Shown: positions 18,152 to 27,279, counted from the first letter of the stretch. The stretch: 60,023 bases of DNA from Nitratireductor aquibiodomus NL21 = JCM 21793 (GCF_000615975.1 NZ_BAMP01000017.1:1-60023), one strand, 5' to 3'. Numbers and translations: made by a program. The notes: generated from the sequence alone by a model not told the origin.

Positions 18152-19163
18152 ACGCGCTTGCCCGCATCTTTGCAACCCCGCAGGCATCGTGTTCCTCGTC
18201 GCGGTGCTTTTCGCAGTCGTTCTAGGCCTCATCAACCCGGCCTTTTTCACACCCGCCACGCTGATCGATCTTGCTCGCAACGGTCTGGTGACCGGCATTT
18301 TTGCGCTTGGTGTGATGATGGTTCTCGCCTCCGGCGGTATCGATGTCTCGCACACCGCCATCGGCGCATTCGCCATGTATGCGACCATGAAGATCGTGCT
18401 GGGCATCGATCTCGACCTGCCGATCATCGCCTATTTCGTCATCGCCGCCGCCATTGGCGCGGGGCTGGGGCTCATCAACGGCCTGCTCATCGGCGGGCTG
18501 GGTCTCAACACGCTGATCGTTACGCTCGGCACGCTCTCCTTCTTCCGCGGCGCGCTGCTCACCTTCCTTGGCACCACCTACATCACCTCGGTGCCGCGTG
18601 AAGTGATCAATTTCTCCCGCACCATCCTCATCCGCATCGAGAACGCGGTTGGTCAGATGGTGTCGCTTCCCGCCTCCTTCCTCGTGCTCGTGGCGGTCAC
18701 CATCGCGCTCGCCATCATCATGAACTTCACCCTGTTCGGGCGGAAGGTCTACGCAATCGGCGGCTCGGAAGAAGCAGCCCAGCGCATTGGCATCCGCATC
18801 AAGCGGGTCAAAGTGCTGATCTATGTGATTGCCGGCGCGATTGCCGGTCTTGCCGGCATGACCCATGTGACGCTCTCGCGCATGGCCAATCCGTTCGACC
18901 TCGTCGGCATGGAGCTTAACGTCATCGCCGCCGTGGTTCTGGGCGGGGCGCGCATCACCGGCGGGCACGGAACCGTGCTCGGCACGCTTCTCGGCGTGTT
19001 CGTGATCACCATGATCAACACCACGCTGCTGATGGCCGGTGTTCCGTCCTACTGGCAGAAATTCGTCATCGGCTGTCTGATCATCGTGGGCACCGGCCTG
19101 CCGATCGTCTTCGACCGTCTCGCAAAACACCGCCAGCGCATGGCGCGTCCGCTGGAAGCCTGA
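18148..19163 (+). CDS. Sugar ABC transporter permease 2 (RbsC family), frameshifted near start
   Basis: About 338 residues when repaired. From 18189 on it is a normal RbsC-type permease with VMMVLASGGIDVSHTAIGAFA, AIGGSEEAAQRIGIR and VVLGGARITGGHGTVLGTLLG. The start at 18148 overlaps the ATPase stop (ATGA) and reads MNALARIFATPQ. Restoring one G at 18183-18184 (CAGGCATC to CAGGGCATC) connects this to GIVFLVAVLF. Without the repair, the ATG at 18189 would clip the first membrane helix. It probably partners permease 1 in the same transporter. Confidence 0.88.
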
Positions 19164-19200
19164 ACGCCGGCTTGAACGCAACCCCCTGGGAGCACAAGGT

Positions 19201-20196
19201 ATGAAAAAGATCCTGAACAACCCCGCAGACTATGTCGATGAAATGCTCGAAGGCATGGTCGCAGCCCATCCCGGAACCTATGCGCAGCCGGTGCGCCGCG
19301 TGATTGCCCGGGCAGCGGGCGCGAAAAAGGGCAAGGTCGGCATCGTGACGGGCGGCGGCTCCGGCCATCTCCCGATCTTCACCGGCTATGTGGGCACCGG
19401 CCTGCTCGATGCCTGCGCCATTGGCGACGTGTTCGCCAGCCCCTCCGCCGAGCAGATGGCGGAAGCCATCCGGCTGGCCGATGGCGGCGCGGGCGTGCTG
19501 CGCCTCTATGGCAATTACGGCGGCGATGTCATGAATTTCGACATGGCCGGCGAGATGGCCGAGATGGAACACGACATCCGCACCACCACCGTGCTTCTGA
19601 CCGACGATGTGGTTTCGGCCCCGAAGGAAGAGGCCGAGAAGCGGCGCGGCGTGGCCGGCATGGTCTATGCCTTCAAGATCGCGGGCGCTGCCGCCGAGCG
19701 TGGCGACGATCTGGATGAAGTCACCCGCATCGCCCAGATAACCGCCGATGCCTGCCGCTCCATCGGCATGGCGCTAACGCCCTGCACCATCCCGCAGGCC
19801 GGCAAGCCGACCTTCGAGATCGGCGAGACGGAAATGGAAATGGGCATGGGCATCCATGGCGAGCCCGGCATCTGGCGCGACGCGATCAAGCCCGCCGACG
19901 AGATTGCAGAAGAAATGCTGGAGCGCCTCATGGCCGACCAGCCTCTGGCAAAGGGCGACCGCATTTCCATTCTCGTGAACTCGCTTGGCGCAACACCCGC
20001 CGAAGAGCTCTACATTCTCTATCGCCATGCAAGAAAGAAGCTTGATGCGCTCGGTGTCGAGATCGTGATGCCGCTGGTTGGCCGCTACGCGACCTCCATG
20101 GAGATGACGGGCGCGACCATCACGGTCATCAAGCTGGACGAAGAGCTTGAAAGCCTGCTCAAGGCCCCGGCAGAATGCGCCTTCTGGCGCGTATAG
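19201..20196 (+). CDS. dhaK: Dihydroxyacetone kinase-type subunit DhaK
   Basis: A 331-residue substrate-binding subunit of a Dha-type kinase. GGGSGH holds His56, NYGGDVMNFD holds Asp109, and GMGIHGEPG holds His219, the equivalent of the histidine that binds the keto sugar as a hemiaminal in E. coli DhaK. The canonical GGGSGHEP here reads GGGSGHLP, a variant that hints at a substrate other than dihydroxyacetone, for example a tetrulose or larger ketose phosphate (inference). The gene is preceded by GGGAGCACAAGGT and forms a pair with dhaL 10 bases later. Confidence 0.9.
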   Translation: MKKILNNPADYVDEMLEGMVAAHPGTYAQPVRRVIARAAGAKKGKVGIVTGGGSGHLPIFTGYVGTGLLDACAIGDVFASPSAEQMAEAIRLADGGAGVLRLYGNYGGDVMNFDMAGEMAEMEHDIRTTTVLLTDDVVSAPKEEAEKRRGVAGMVYAFKIAGAAAERGDDLDEVTRIAQITADACRSIGMALTPCTIPQAGKPTFEIGETEMEMGMGIHGEPGIWRDAIKPADEIAEEMLERLMADQPLAKGDRISILVNSLGATPAEELYILYRHARKKLDALGVEIVMPLVGRYATSMEMTGATITVIKLDEELESLLKAPAECAFWRV

Positions 20197-20206
20197 GGAG
20201 AGGACG

Positions 20207-20800
20207 ATGATTTCGAGCAAAACACTGTCCGCAGCCCTCGCGCGCATCGCGTCTCACACCGAAGCAGCAAGTGAAGAGCTTTGCAGCGCCGATGGTGCGC
20301 TTGGAGATGGAGATCTTGGGATCACTGTCTCCAAGGGATTTGCGGAAGCCGCCGCCACCGACCTGCCCGAGGATATCGGTATGGCTCTGCTTGCGATCGC
20401 TAAGGCATTCCAGCGTGTATCTTCTTCTTCCTACGGGACACTGCTCGCGACCGGCTTCATGGCGGCGGCAAAAATGGAGAAAGGCAAGACAAAAATCGAT
20501 CCTGCAGGCATTCCCGGCCTCGTCGCTGCCGCCCGCGATGCCATGATGGCGCGGGGCAAGGGACATCTCGGCGACAAAACGGTGCTCGACAGTCTTGACG
20601 CTGTAGCCAATGCCCTGGATCACGCTCCCCTTGAAGAGATGATCAATGTGGCGATTGCCGCTGCGGCGGAAACAGCGGAGCAATATAGAGGCAAACCCAA
20701 CAAGCTCGGGCGGGCTCGAATGTTCGGTGAGCGAAGCATCGGCCTGCTCGATCCCGGTCAACTGGCGTTTCTGCGCATCGTCGAGGCTTTGCGCGCATAA
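20207..20800 (+). CDS. dhaL: Dihydroxyacetone kinase-type subunit DhaL (ADP/ATP-binding)
   Basis: A 197-residue nucleotide-binding subunit. Mg-binding aspartates lie in ADGALGDGDLG (Asp29, 34, 36), and GKGHLGDKTVLDSLDA is the second nucleotide-loop motif. The usual GDGDHG histidine is replaced by Leu. No DhaM phosphotransferase subunit is encoded nearby, so phosphoryl transfer is probably from ATP rather than from the PTS (inference). A GGGAGAGGAC ribosome site precedes the ATG at 20207. It is the last gene of the operon. Confidence 0.88.
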   Translation: MISSKTLSAALARIASHTEAASEELCSADGALGDGDLGITVSKGFAEAAATDLPEDIGMALLAIAKAFQRVSSSSYGTLLATGFMAAAKMEKGKTKIDPAGIPGLVAAARDAMMARGKGHLGDKTVLDSLDAVANALDHAPLEEMINVAIAAAAETAEQYRGKPNKLGRARMFGERSIGLLDPGQLAFLRIVEALRA

Positions 20801-21041
20801 CTCTAAAAACGCAAATTCCCTTCCAGCAGTTGGTGTGCGGGTGCCCCTTCACGCCACGGGCTCTGATCAGGGGGCTCCGATCAGGCGGATTGAGAAACCT
20901 GCCCGTCGCGCGGCCGCCTTCACGCATACTGTAGTGGAGTTCGAGAGGCCGCCGCTCCAGTATACCCTATGCGCCGTTGCGATCGTTGGCATGATCCCCC
21001 GCCGGGCTTCAATGGCGGAAACGGTCCGGCCCAACCACGGT
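20801..21041. other. Convergent intergenic region, no gene recognised
   Basis: About 240 bases between two convergent operons. A loose inverted pair (CTGTAGTGGAG / CTCCAGTATAC, about 20929-20965) and a repeated GATCAG around 20866-20885 are visible, but no stem followed by a U-run. No coding frame is convincing. Confidence 0.4.
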
Positions 21042-22118
21042 CTATGAAGTAACCCTGTCGCCTTCACCATCAAAGAGATGAAGATGCCCGGGCGGAAATG
21101 AGACCTTCACCGCCGGCCCCGCGTTCAAATGCGTGCGGTCGACAGTGAACACCTTGAACGGCAATCCATGATGCGTGAGATGCAGGATCGTGCCGAAACC
21201 GGTCGGCTCGATCAGTTCCACGCCGGCATCCACACCTGTTCCGTCTGCATCGGAAAGTTCCACGTGCTCGGGACGAATTCCCACTGTAACCGGCTCATCG
21301 GCCGCAAGCGTATATTTCTGCGGGAGTGCGATCAGCGTGCCATCCCCCAGGCGCACCGACGCTCCGTTCTCGCCCGGAACATAATGCGCAGAAAGAAAAT
21401 TCATCCCCGGCGAACCGATGAACCCGGCCACGAAGAGGTTTGCAGGCCGGTCATAAAGGTCGAGCGGGCTGCCCACCTGCTGCACCACCCCGCCATGCAT
21501 GGCGACGATGCGGTCGGCCAGTGTCATGGCCTCGATCTGGTCGTGGGTGACATAGATGGACGTTGCGCCAAGGTCGCCATGCAGCTTTTTGATCTCCGCG
21601 CGCATCTGTTCGCGCAGTCGCGCATCGAGATTGGACAGGGGCTCGTCGAACAGAAACGCCTTGGGCTGGCGAACGATCGCCCGCCCCATGGCGACACGCT
21701 GACGCTGACCGCCCGAAAGTGCTTTGGGGCGCCGCTCCAGCAGCGGGTCGAGCCCCAGTTTCGACGCCGCTGCCGACACGGCAGACTGGATGCGCTCGCG
21801 CGGCGTTTTGCGTAGCCGGAGGCTATAGCTCATGTTTTCCGCCACGCTCATATGCGGATAGAGCGCATAGGACTGGAACACCATGGCAATGTCGCGATCC
21901 TTGGGCGCCAGGTCGTTGACCCGCTTGCCCGCGATCGCGATATCGCCGCCGGTTACCTCCTCCAGCCCGGCAATCATGCGCAGCAGCGTGGATTTTCCGC
22001 ATCCCGAAGGTCCGACAAGAACGATGAATTCACCATCCCTGATGTTCAGGTCGACGCCATGCAGAACCTGCACGGCGCCATAGGATTTGCGGATATCCTG
22101 AATGTCGATGGAAGCCAT
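21042..22118 (-). CDS. CUT1-type sugar ABC transporter ATP-binding protein (UgpC/MalK type)
   Basis: A 358-residue ATPase with Walker A GPSGCGKST, Q-loop FQSYALYPHMSV, signature LSGGQRQRVAMGRAI, Walker B FLFDEPLSNLDARLR, and the MalK/UgpC-type C-terminal regulatory (TOBE) domain including VTVGIRPEHVEL. It is the last gene of a minus-strand operon, 12 bases after the permease. These ATPases energise import of oligosaccharides, glycerol phosphate diesters or polyols. Confidence 0.93.
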   Translation of the reverse strand: MASIDIQDIRKSYGAVQVLHGVDLNIRDGEFIVLVGPSGCGKSTLLRMIAGLEEVTGGDIAIAGKRVNDLAPKDRDIAMVFQSYALYPHMSVAENMSYSLRLRKTPRERIQSAVSAAASKLGLDPLLERRPKALSGGQRQRVAMGRAIVRQPKAFLFDEPLSNLDARLREQMRAEIKKLHGDLGATSIYVTHDQIEAMTLADRIVAMHGGVVQQVGSPLDLYDRPANLFVAGFIGSPGMNFLSAHYVPGENGASVRLGDGTLIALPQKYTLAADEPVTVGIRPEHVELSDADGTGVDAGVELIEPTGFGTILHLTHHGLPFKVFTVDRTHLNAGPAVKVSFPPGHLHLFDGEGDRVTS

Positions 22119-22130
22119 GACGTTTCCTTT

Positions 22131-22964
22131 TCAACCTTTGACCGCGCCGGCGGTGAGCCCCTGCACCAGATACCGCTGAATGAGGAAGAAGAAGACGCAG
22201 GCCGGTATGAGCGCCAGCACGCCCGCGGCCATCATCTGCCCGAAATCGACCGAGAACTTCGATACGAACGAAAGAAGCCCGACAGGGAACGTCGCCGCAT
22301 CATTGCCGGAGATCAGCATCAGCGCGAACAGAAGCTCGCTCCAGGCGGCGGTGAAGACGAAGCCGATGGTCGCAGCGATGCCCGGCAGTGTCAGCGGCAG
22401 GATGATCTGCCGGAATGCCGTGAACTGTGTTGCCCCGTCGATTTTGGCAGCCTCCTCCAGATCTTTCGGGATCCCGTCGAAAAAGGACTGCATGAGAAAG
22501 GTGGCAAAGGGCACGTTGAAGGCCGAATAGACGATCACCAGTCCAGTCAGACTGTTGGTCAGACCCAGCGGCGAGAGCATCTTGAAGATCGGCGCGACGA
22601 GCATCACCAGCGGAAACATCTGCGTGAGCAGCATCAGGGCGACGATCCAGTATTTCGCCCTGAAGGCGAAGCGCGAGAGCGCATAGCCGGAAAGCGAGGC
22701 GAGGATCGTCACCACGATCGCGGTGGAGCCGGCCACGATCAGGCTGTTGCGGAAAAAGATCGGGAAATCGCTGTGCGCGACTACGAAGCGAAAATGATCG
22801 AAGCTGACCCTGGAGGGCCACATGCGCACGCCCTCCGAATAGAGAAGGTCGTTGGGCGTCAGCGACACCTTCAGGAGCCAGAACAGCGGAAAGAGCGCAA
22901 AGACGATATAGGCCAGAATGGCAAGCCGGTGCGCGACGGTGAGAACCATGGATTTTGCCGTCAT
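22131..22964 (-). CDS. CUT1-type sugar ABC transporter permease (MalG type)
   Basis: A 277-residue inner-membrane permease with six hydrophobic segments, the N-terminal FALFPLFWLLKVSLTPNDLL pattern and the EAA loop DLEEAAKIDGATQFTAFRQI followed by LPLTLPGIAAT. Four bases separate it from the preceding permease gene, and it is followed by the ATPase gene. Full length, no anomalies. Confidence 0.93.
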   Translation of the reverse strand: MTAKSMVLTVAHRLAILAYIVFALFPLFWLLKVSLTPNDLLYSEGVRMWPSRVSFDHFRFVVAHSDFPIFFRNSLIVAGSTAIVVTILASLSGYALSRFAFRAKYWIVALMLLTQMFPLVMLVAPIFKMLSPLGLTNSLTGLVIVYSAFNVPFATFLMQSFFDGIPKDLEEAAKIDGATQFTAFRQIILPLTLPGIAATIGFVFTAAWSELLFALMLISGNDAATFPVGLLSFVSKFSVDFGQMMAAGVLALIPACVFFFLIQRYLVQGLTAGAVKG

Positions 22965-22968
22965 GCCG

Positions 22969-23904
22969 TCAGTCCCTGTTCAACATGGTCTGCCGCAGCA
23001 GCACGATCAGCATCGAATAGACGAGCAGCAACACCAGAAGCACCATCGAGATCGCCGATGCATAGCCGAAGTCGAGCCGCTTGAAGGCCTGTGTGAAAAT
23101 GTAGCTCGCCACGATCTGCGTGCGGTCGGCCGGTCCGCCATTGGTCATGACAATGATCAGATCGGCGAAATTGGATATCCAGACCGTCCTCAGAAGCACG
23201 GTGATGGCAATTGTCGGCGCGAGGAAAGGCAGCGTGATCGAGCGGAAACGCTGGAAAGGCCCCGCCCCGTCAATGGCCGCGGCTTCATAAAGGTCGCGCG
23301 GAATTGCCTGAAGCGCCGCAAGCAGCGTAATCGCAAAAAACGGAATGCCCCACCACACATTGGCGACAATGGGGCCCCACATGGCCAGTTGCGGATCGGA
23401 AAGAATGTTGCCTGGCTCATCCAGAAGCCCGAGCGCAAAGAGCCAGTGCGGCAGCGGCCCGATCACGGGATTGAAGAGCCAGGCCCAGTTGAGACCGGTC
23501 AGGAAGGTGGGCACCGCCCAGGGCAGAAACACCAGCGCCTGCGCGATGCCCCGGCCGCGAAACGGCTTGTCCAGAAGCAGCGCCAGGATCAGGCCGAAAA
23601 AGAACTGCAGAAAGACCGACGCGCCGGTCCACCACAGCGTGTTGCGCAGGGCACGGTAGAACGCCTGATCCTGCGAAAGCGCGCGAAAATGGTCGAGGCC
23701 GATGAAGCCGCCTGAAAACGGGTTGAGAATCTGTACGTCGCGAAACGCATAGGATAGGCCCAGCGCCAGCGGCACCAGCATCACAGTGGCAATCAGAACA
23801 AGCGACGGGGCGCTGTAGAGATAGGGCTCGCAGGCACCCGCCAGCCGCTGCAGGAGGGGGCGCTTTGGCTGAACTCTCATATCCGTCGAACTGGTGTGGG
23901 TCAT
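22969..23904 (-). CDS. CUT1-type sugar ABC transporter permease (MalF/UgpA type)
   Basis: A 311-residue permease beginning MTHTSSTDMRVQPKRP. Six membrane segments, ALSYAFRD-like N-terminal motif (LGLSYAFRDVQ) and EAA loop DLYEAAAIDGAGPFQRFRSI followed by TLPFLAPT. I chose the ATG at 23904 over the 26-codon longer frame because the extension is Arg/Pro-rich and unlike the family, and GGAACC sits just upstream. It lies 117 bases after the binding-protein gene. Confidence 0.92.
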   Translation of the reverse strand: MTHTSSTDMRVQPKRPLLQRLAGACEPYLYSAPSLVLIATVMLVPLALGLSYAFRDVQILNPFSGGFIGLDHFRALSQDQAFYRALRNTLWWTGASVFLQFFFGLILALLLDKPFRGRGIAQALVFLPWAVPTFLTGLNWAWLFNPVIGPLPHWLFALGLLDEPGNILSDPQLAMWGPIVANVWWGIPFFAITLLAALQAIPRDLYEAAAIDGAGPFQRFRSITLPFLAPTIAITVLLRTVWISNFADLIIVMTNGGPADRTQIVASYIFTQAFKRLDFGYASAISMVLLVLLLVYSMLIVLLRQTMLNRD

Positions 23905-24021
23905 CGGCAGGTTCCGGCTGAACGGGTCGCTGTCACACCCTCGCGCCGGGGCGCGAGGGTGCCGGTGAAGACGACCGGGCATGGGGAGAATTCATCCCCG
24001 GCCGCAGGTCCACCGCAGGAG

Positions 24022-25281
24022 CTACTGCTTGGCGAGAAACTTCTGCTGCGCCTTGGTCAGATAGTCCGCCCACTGGTCGGCGAGCTGTTCCGGCGTGATA
24101 TCGCCGAGCAACGCTTCCTGAGTGGTCTTGATCGCCAGCGAATCCTTGAAGAAGGCGAACTCTTCAAGATAGGTCGGCATGGAGATCGGAATCGCATCCG
24201 GGTCTTCCAGCTGTTCGAACCAGCCCTTGAACTGCGCACTCGCATAGAAGGGATCCTTCTCCGCCGAAGTATGCACGGGAAGCGCGCCGGTGCGCTTGTT
24301 CCACTCATTGTTGCCTTCCGGCCCGTCCAGCGCGGAGATGAGCTTCCAGGCTAGATCCTTGTTCTCACTCGCCGCCATCATCGACCAGCCGGCATAACCG
24401 ATGGTCGGGAAGGTCTTGCCAGACGGTCCCTTCGGCATGGTCGTCACACCGAAATCGTCCGCACTCATGCGCTCCGAGATCGCGATGAGCGCATCCGGAT
24501 CCTGGTCCAGGAAAGCGCAGGTGCCGGAATAGAAGCCGGCGACGATCTCGTTAAAGCCCCAGTTGACGCTGTCCTTGGGCGCAAGACCGTCCTTGTAGAT
24601 GTCGATCAGCCAGGTGAACCCGTCGACCCACCCCTCGCTGTTGGCGGTGGATGTGCCGTCCTCGTTGAAGAAGACATCCGAGCCGGACATGATCGCCCCG
24701 AACATCATCCAGCCGTTCAGGCCACCTGAACCGCCGCGCAGGCAATACCCATATTTACCCGGCAGTTCGGAGATCTTTTCCGAAGCGGTGCGGAACTCGG
24801 CCATGGTCTTCGGCGGTTCGGCAACACCCGCTTCTTCGAGCAGCTTCTTGTTGTAGAACATGGCCCGCAGATAAAAGCCGTAGGGCAGCATATAGGCCGT
24901 GTCGTCGATATCGCGGCCGAGTTCGAGCGCCCGCGAAGACAGGCTCTCCGTGTGCTCCCACTTTTCCAGATAGGGCTCGAGGCTCTCCAGCATGCCGTTG
25001 TTGGCGTAAAGCGAGAGCCAGGTGTCGGGCATCTCCACCACGTCGGGGATTTCCCCGGCGGACACCATGGTGGCGAACTTCTGGAACGCCTCGCCCCATG
25101 GCAGCGATATGATCTCGACCTTCGTGCCCGGATTGGCCTCTTCGAACTTGCCGACAATGGATTTCAGCGTCTCGGTGCGCGCCGGGCTGGTAATGACCTC
25201 CACCAGCTTCAGCGTCGTGTCGGCCAGGGCTGTTCCCGTCATCAATGTGGCGAAACTGGCCGCCAGCAGTAACTTTTTCAT
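24022..25281 (-). CDS. Extracellular solute-binding protein family 1 (CUT1 sugar type)
   Basis: A 419-residue periplasmic receptor. The signal peptide MKKLLLAASFATLMTGTALA is followed by LVEVITSPARTETLK and an IPDVVEMPDTWLSLYA stretch typical of MalE/UgpB-type receptors. The ATG at 25281 has an AGGGGAATCC site; the frame continues upstream but those residues resemble nothing. With the two permeases and the ATPase it makes a complete importer. Ligand unknown; the upstream PLP lyase suggests a sulfur- or amino-containing compound (inference). Confidence 0.92.
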   Translation of the reverse strand: MKKLLLAASFATLMTGTALADTTLKLVEVITSPARTETLKSIVGKFEEANPGTKVEIISLPWGEAFQKFATMVSAGEIPDVVEMPDTWLSLYANNGMLESLEPYLEKWEHTESLSSRALELGRDIDDTAYMLPYGFYLRAMFYNKKLLEEAGVAEPPKTMAEFRTASEKISELPGKYGYCLRGGSGGLNGWMMFGAIMSGSDVFFNEDGTSTANSEGWVDGFTWLIDIYKDGLAPKDSVNWGFNEIVAGFYSGTCAFLDQDPDALIAISERMSADDFGVTTMPKGPSGKTFPTIGYAGWSMMAASENKDLAWKLISALDGPEGNNEWNKRTGALPVHTSAEKDPFYASAQFKGWFEQLEDPDAIPISMPTYLEEFAFFKDSLAIKTTQEALLGDITPEQLADQWADYLTKAQQKFLAKQ

Positions 25282-25366
25282 CGGATTCCCCTTTTCTTGT
25301 TTCATTGCTCTCTCCCATTGGGCACGCGGCCGATGCCTCCACATTCGACCGATGCCCCACTCTGCT

Positions 25367-26538
25367 TCATGATCCGGAAGCCGCGTTGATCGCTCCTTCC
25401 AGGTCGCGCCAAAGAGCCTCGGTTCCCTCAAGGCCCACATGCAGCCGCACCGATCGCGGATCGATGCCAAACGCTCTTGCCGAATTGGGCTGTGCCTTCT
25501 GCTGAAGGACGATCTCCGCCGGCACCACGAGGCTCTCATGCCCACCCCAACTCACGCCGAGCTTGAAGAGCCGAAGCCCGTCGGCGAAAGCACGGATGTC
25601 GATCCCTTCGTGGAAGATGAAGGAAAACAGCCCCGATGTTCCCTTCAGACCCGGCGGCAGCGCATTGGCCAGCCCTGGGTGGCACACGGTCTTCACGACC
25701 GGGTTTGCCGCAAGCCGCCGCGCGATCTCCAGCCCTGCTTCCTCGTGCGCCCGCATGCGCGTTGGGAGCGTGCGCATGCCGCGGATGAGCAGCCACGCAT
25801 CAAATGGCGAAAGCTTTCCACCCAGATAGGCATAGGTTTCACCGCGAATGCGCTCGATCATCGCTCTGGAGCCGGCAACCACACCCGCCACCACATCGCT
25901 GTGACCGCCAGATATTTGGAGGCGGAGTGGACCACGAGGTCCACGCCCAGAGTAAGCGGCTGCTGGAAAACGGGGCTCGACCAGCTGTTGTCGATCACGC
26001 TCACCACGCCCTGCGCCCTGGCGAGCGCCGCGAGCGCTTTCACATCATGCGTTTCCATGATCCAGCTCGTCGGGCTTTCCATATAGAAAAGGCGCGCGCC
26101 CGGCAGGGCCTTCGCCACCGCCGCCTCGTCACGACCGTCCACATAAGTCACCTCGACGCGCATGCGTTCAAGCAGCGTGCCGAACAGCCGAAACGTATCG
26201 GGATAGAGATGGCGCACGGCAACGATGCGGTCGCCTGGCTTCACGAAGCTCAAAACCGTGGAGGATATGGCCGCCATGCCGCTTGCAAACCCGATGGCGT
26301 CCTCGCCACCCTCGAGCTTCGCCAGCATCTCCTCGAACATGCGAACGGTCGGATTGAGCCCACGGGTATAAACAGGCCGCACCTTCTCGCCGCGATAGGT
26401 CTGGAGCATCTCGTCATAGCTGGAGAAGGTGAAGAGCGAGGTTTGCACGATGGGAGGCACGACGGCATCGAAGGCATTCGTCTCGTCATGCGCGACGATC
26501 AGCGAAGCCATGTCATCGGGGTGCAAACTGGCGCTCAT
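25367..26538 (-). CDS. PLP-dependent Cys/Met metabolism (cystathionine gamma-synthase/lyase family) enzyme, frameshifted
   Basis: About 390 residues when repaired. SGMAAIS is the PLP-phosphate region, VIDNSWSSPVFQQPLT carries the PLP aspartate, and HSASKYL gives the Schiff-base Lys208. The frame breaks right after the lysine at 25908-25909: restoring one base gives HSASKYLGGHSDVVAGVVAG, the family motif. C-terminal motifs (LFKLGVSWGGHESL, VRLHVGLEGTEALW) follow. A beta- or gamma-elimination or replacement at a sulfur (or oxygen) substituted amino acid is expected. The start overlaps the GntR stop by four bases. The ...SWGGHESL motif is shared with cystathionine beta-lyase-like members. Confidence 0.88.
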
Positions 26539-27254
26539 CTGGACATTTCCCTGATATCTTCCTCGACCACTTCGAGGATGCGTAGTGTTTTCTCGCGCGC
26601 CATGGCGGTGTCCTGGTCGACAATCGCGTCGAACAGCTCGCGGTGGAATGGAAACGAGCGCCGGGCGAAATCCTCGCGGTCGAACGGGTGATCCCAGAAA
26701 CGCTCGAAGGCCTCGCGCATCTGTTCGAGAAGCTGGCGGAAGAGCGGATTATGGGTCGCATCGTAGATGGCAAGGTGAAACGCCAGATCCTCTGGCCCGG
26801 ACGTGCCCTTTGCCAGATGCACGCGCTCCATCTCGTCGAGTTTTTCCTCGATATTGGCGAGATCGGCTGCGGTGCGCCGGCGTGCGGCCACCACGCTGGC
26901 CTCGGCCTCAATGCCGCGCCGCACTTCAAGCGTCTGCAACAGGGCGTCGCGCTGGCGCGCGGTGTTCAGGGAAAGCGACATGTGAACGGTGCCGGCCGCC
27001 ACCGGCTTCAAGAGATAGCTCCCGCTTCCCCGCCGGGTCTCGATCACACCCAGCGCCTCGAAGCGTCTGATGACCTCGCGGATCGTCGACCGCCCGACCC
27101 CCAGCGCAGACATGAGCTCCCGCTCCGCCGGGAGACGGTCTCCGACTTTCAGCTCGGCCCGCTCGATATAGGCGGCAACAGCATCTGTGACCTGGCGAAC
27201 CCGGTCCTGCGCCGGTAATGCGGTTATGATCGAGGTGTCTCTGATGCCTGCCAT
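26535..27254 (-). CDS. GntR family transcriptional regulator (FadR/FCD type)
   Basis: A 239-residue regulator. The winged helix shows VGDRLPAERELMSALGVGRS and STIREVIRRFEALGVIETRRG; the C-terminal FCD domain has EVRRGIEAEA, the metal-site histidines in LAFHLAIYDATHNP, and FHRELFDAI. It overlaps the PLP-enzyme start by four bases and heads the operon. A GntR-type operator (27268-27279) lies 14 bases before its start, so autorepression with a carboxylic or amino-acid effector is likely. Confidence 0.92.
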   Translation of the reverse strand: MAGIRDTSIITALPAQDRVRQVTDAVAAYIERAELKVGDRLPAERELMSALGVGRSTIREVIRRFEALGVIETRRGSGSYLLKPVAAGTVHMSLSLNTARQRDALLQTLEVRRGIEAEASVVAARRRTAADLANIEEKLDEMERVHLAKGTSGPEDLAFHLAIYDATHNPLFRQLLEQMREAFERFWDHPFDREDFARRSFPFHRELFDAIVDQDTAMAREKTLRILEVVEEDIREMSR

Positions 27255-27267
27255 ATCACCATCCAAA

Positions 27268-27279
27268 TTGGTCTGACAT
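27268..27279. promoter_or_regulatory. Candidate FadR-subfamily GntR operator
   Basis: TTGGTCTGACAT fits the T-N-G-T-N3-A-C-N-A core of FadR-subfamily GntR operators at all but the last position. It sits immediately upstream of the GntR start codon at 27254, the usual place for autoregulation of the downstream PLP-enzyme/ABC-transporter operon. Confidence 0.6.

Noticed and set aside
21852-23084. A 410-codon plus-strand frame opposite the CUT1 ATPase and permease genes
   Set aside because: Composition is Arg/His/Glu-rich low-complexity, with no homology, and it is antisense to three certain transporter genes.
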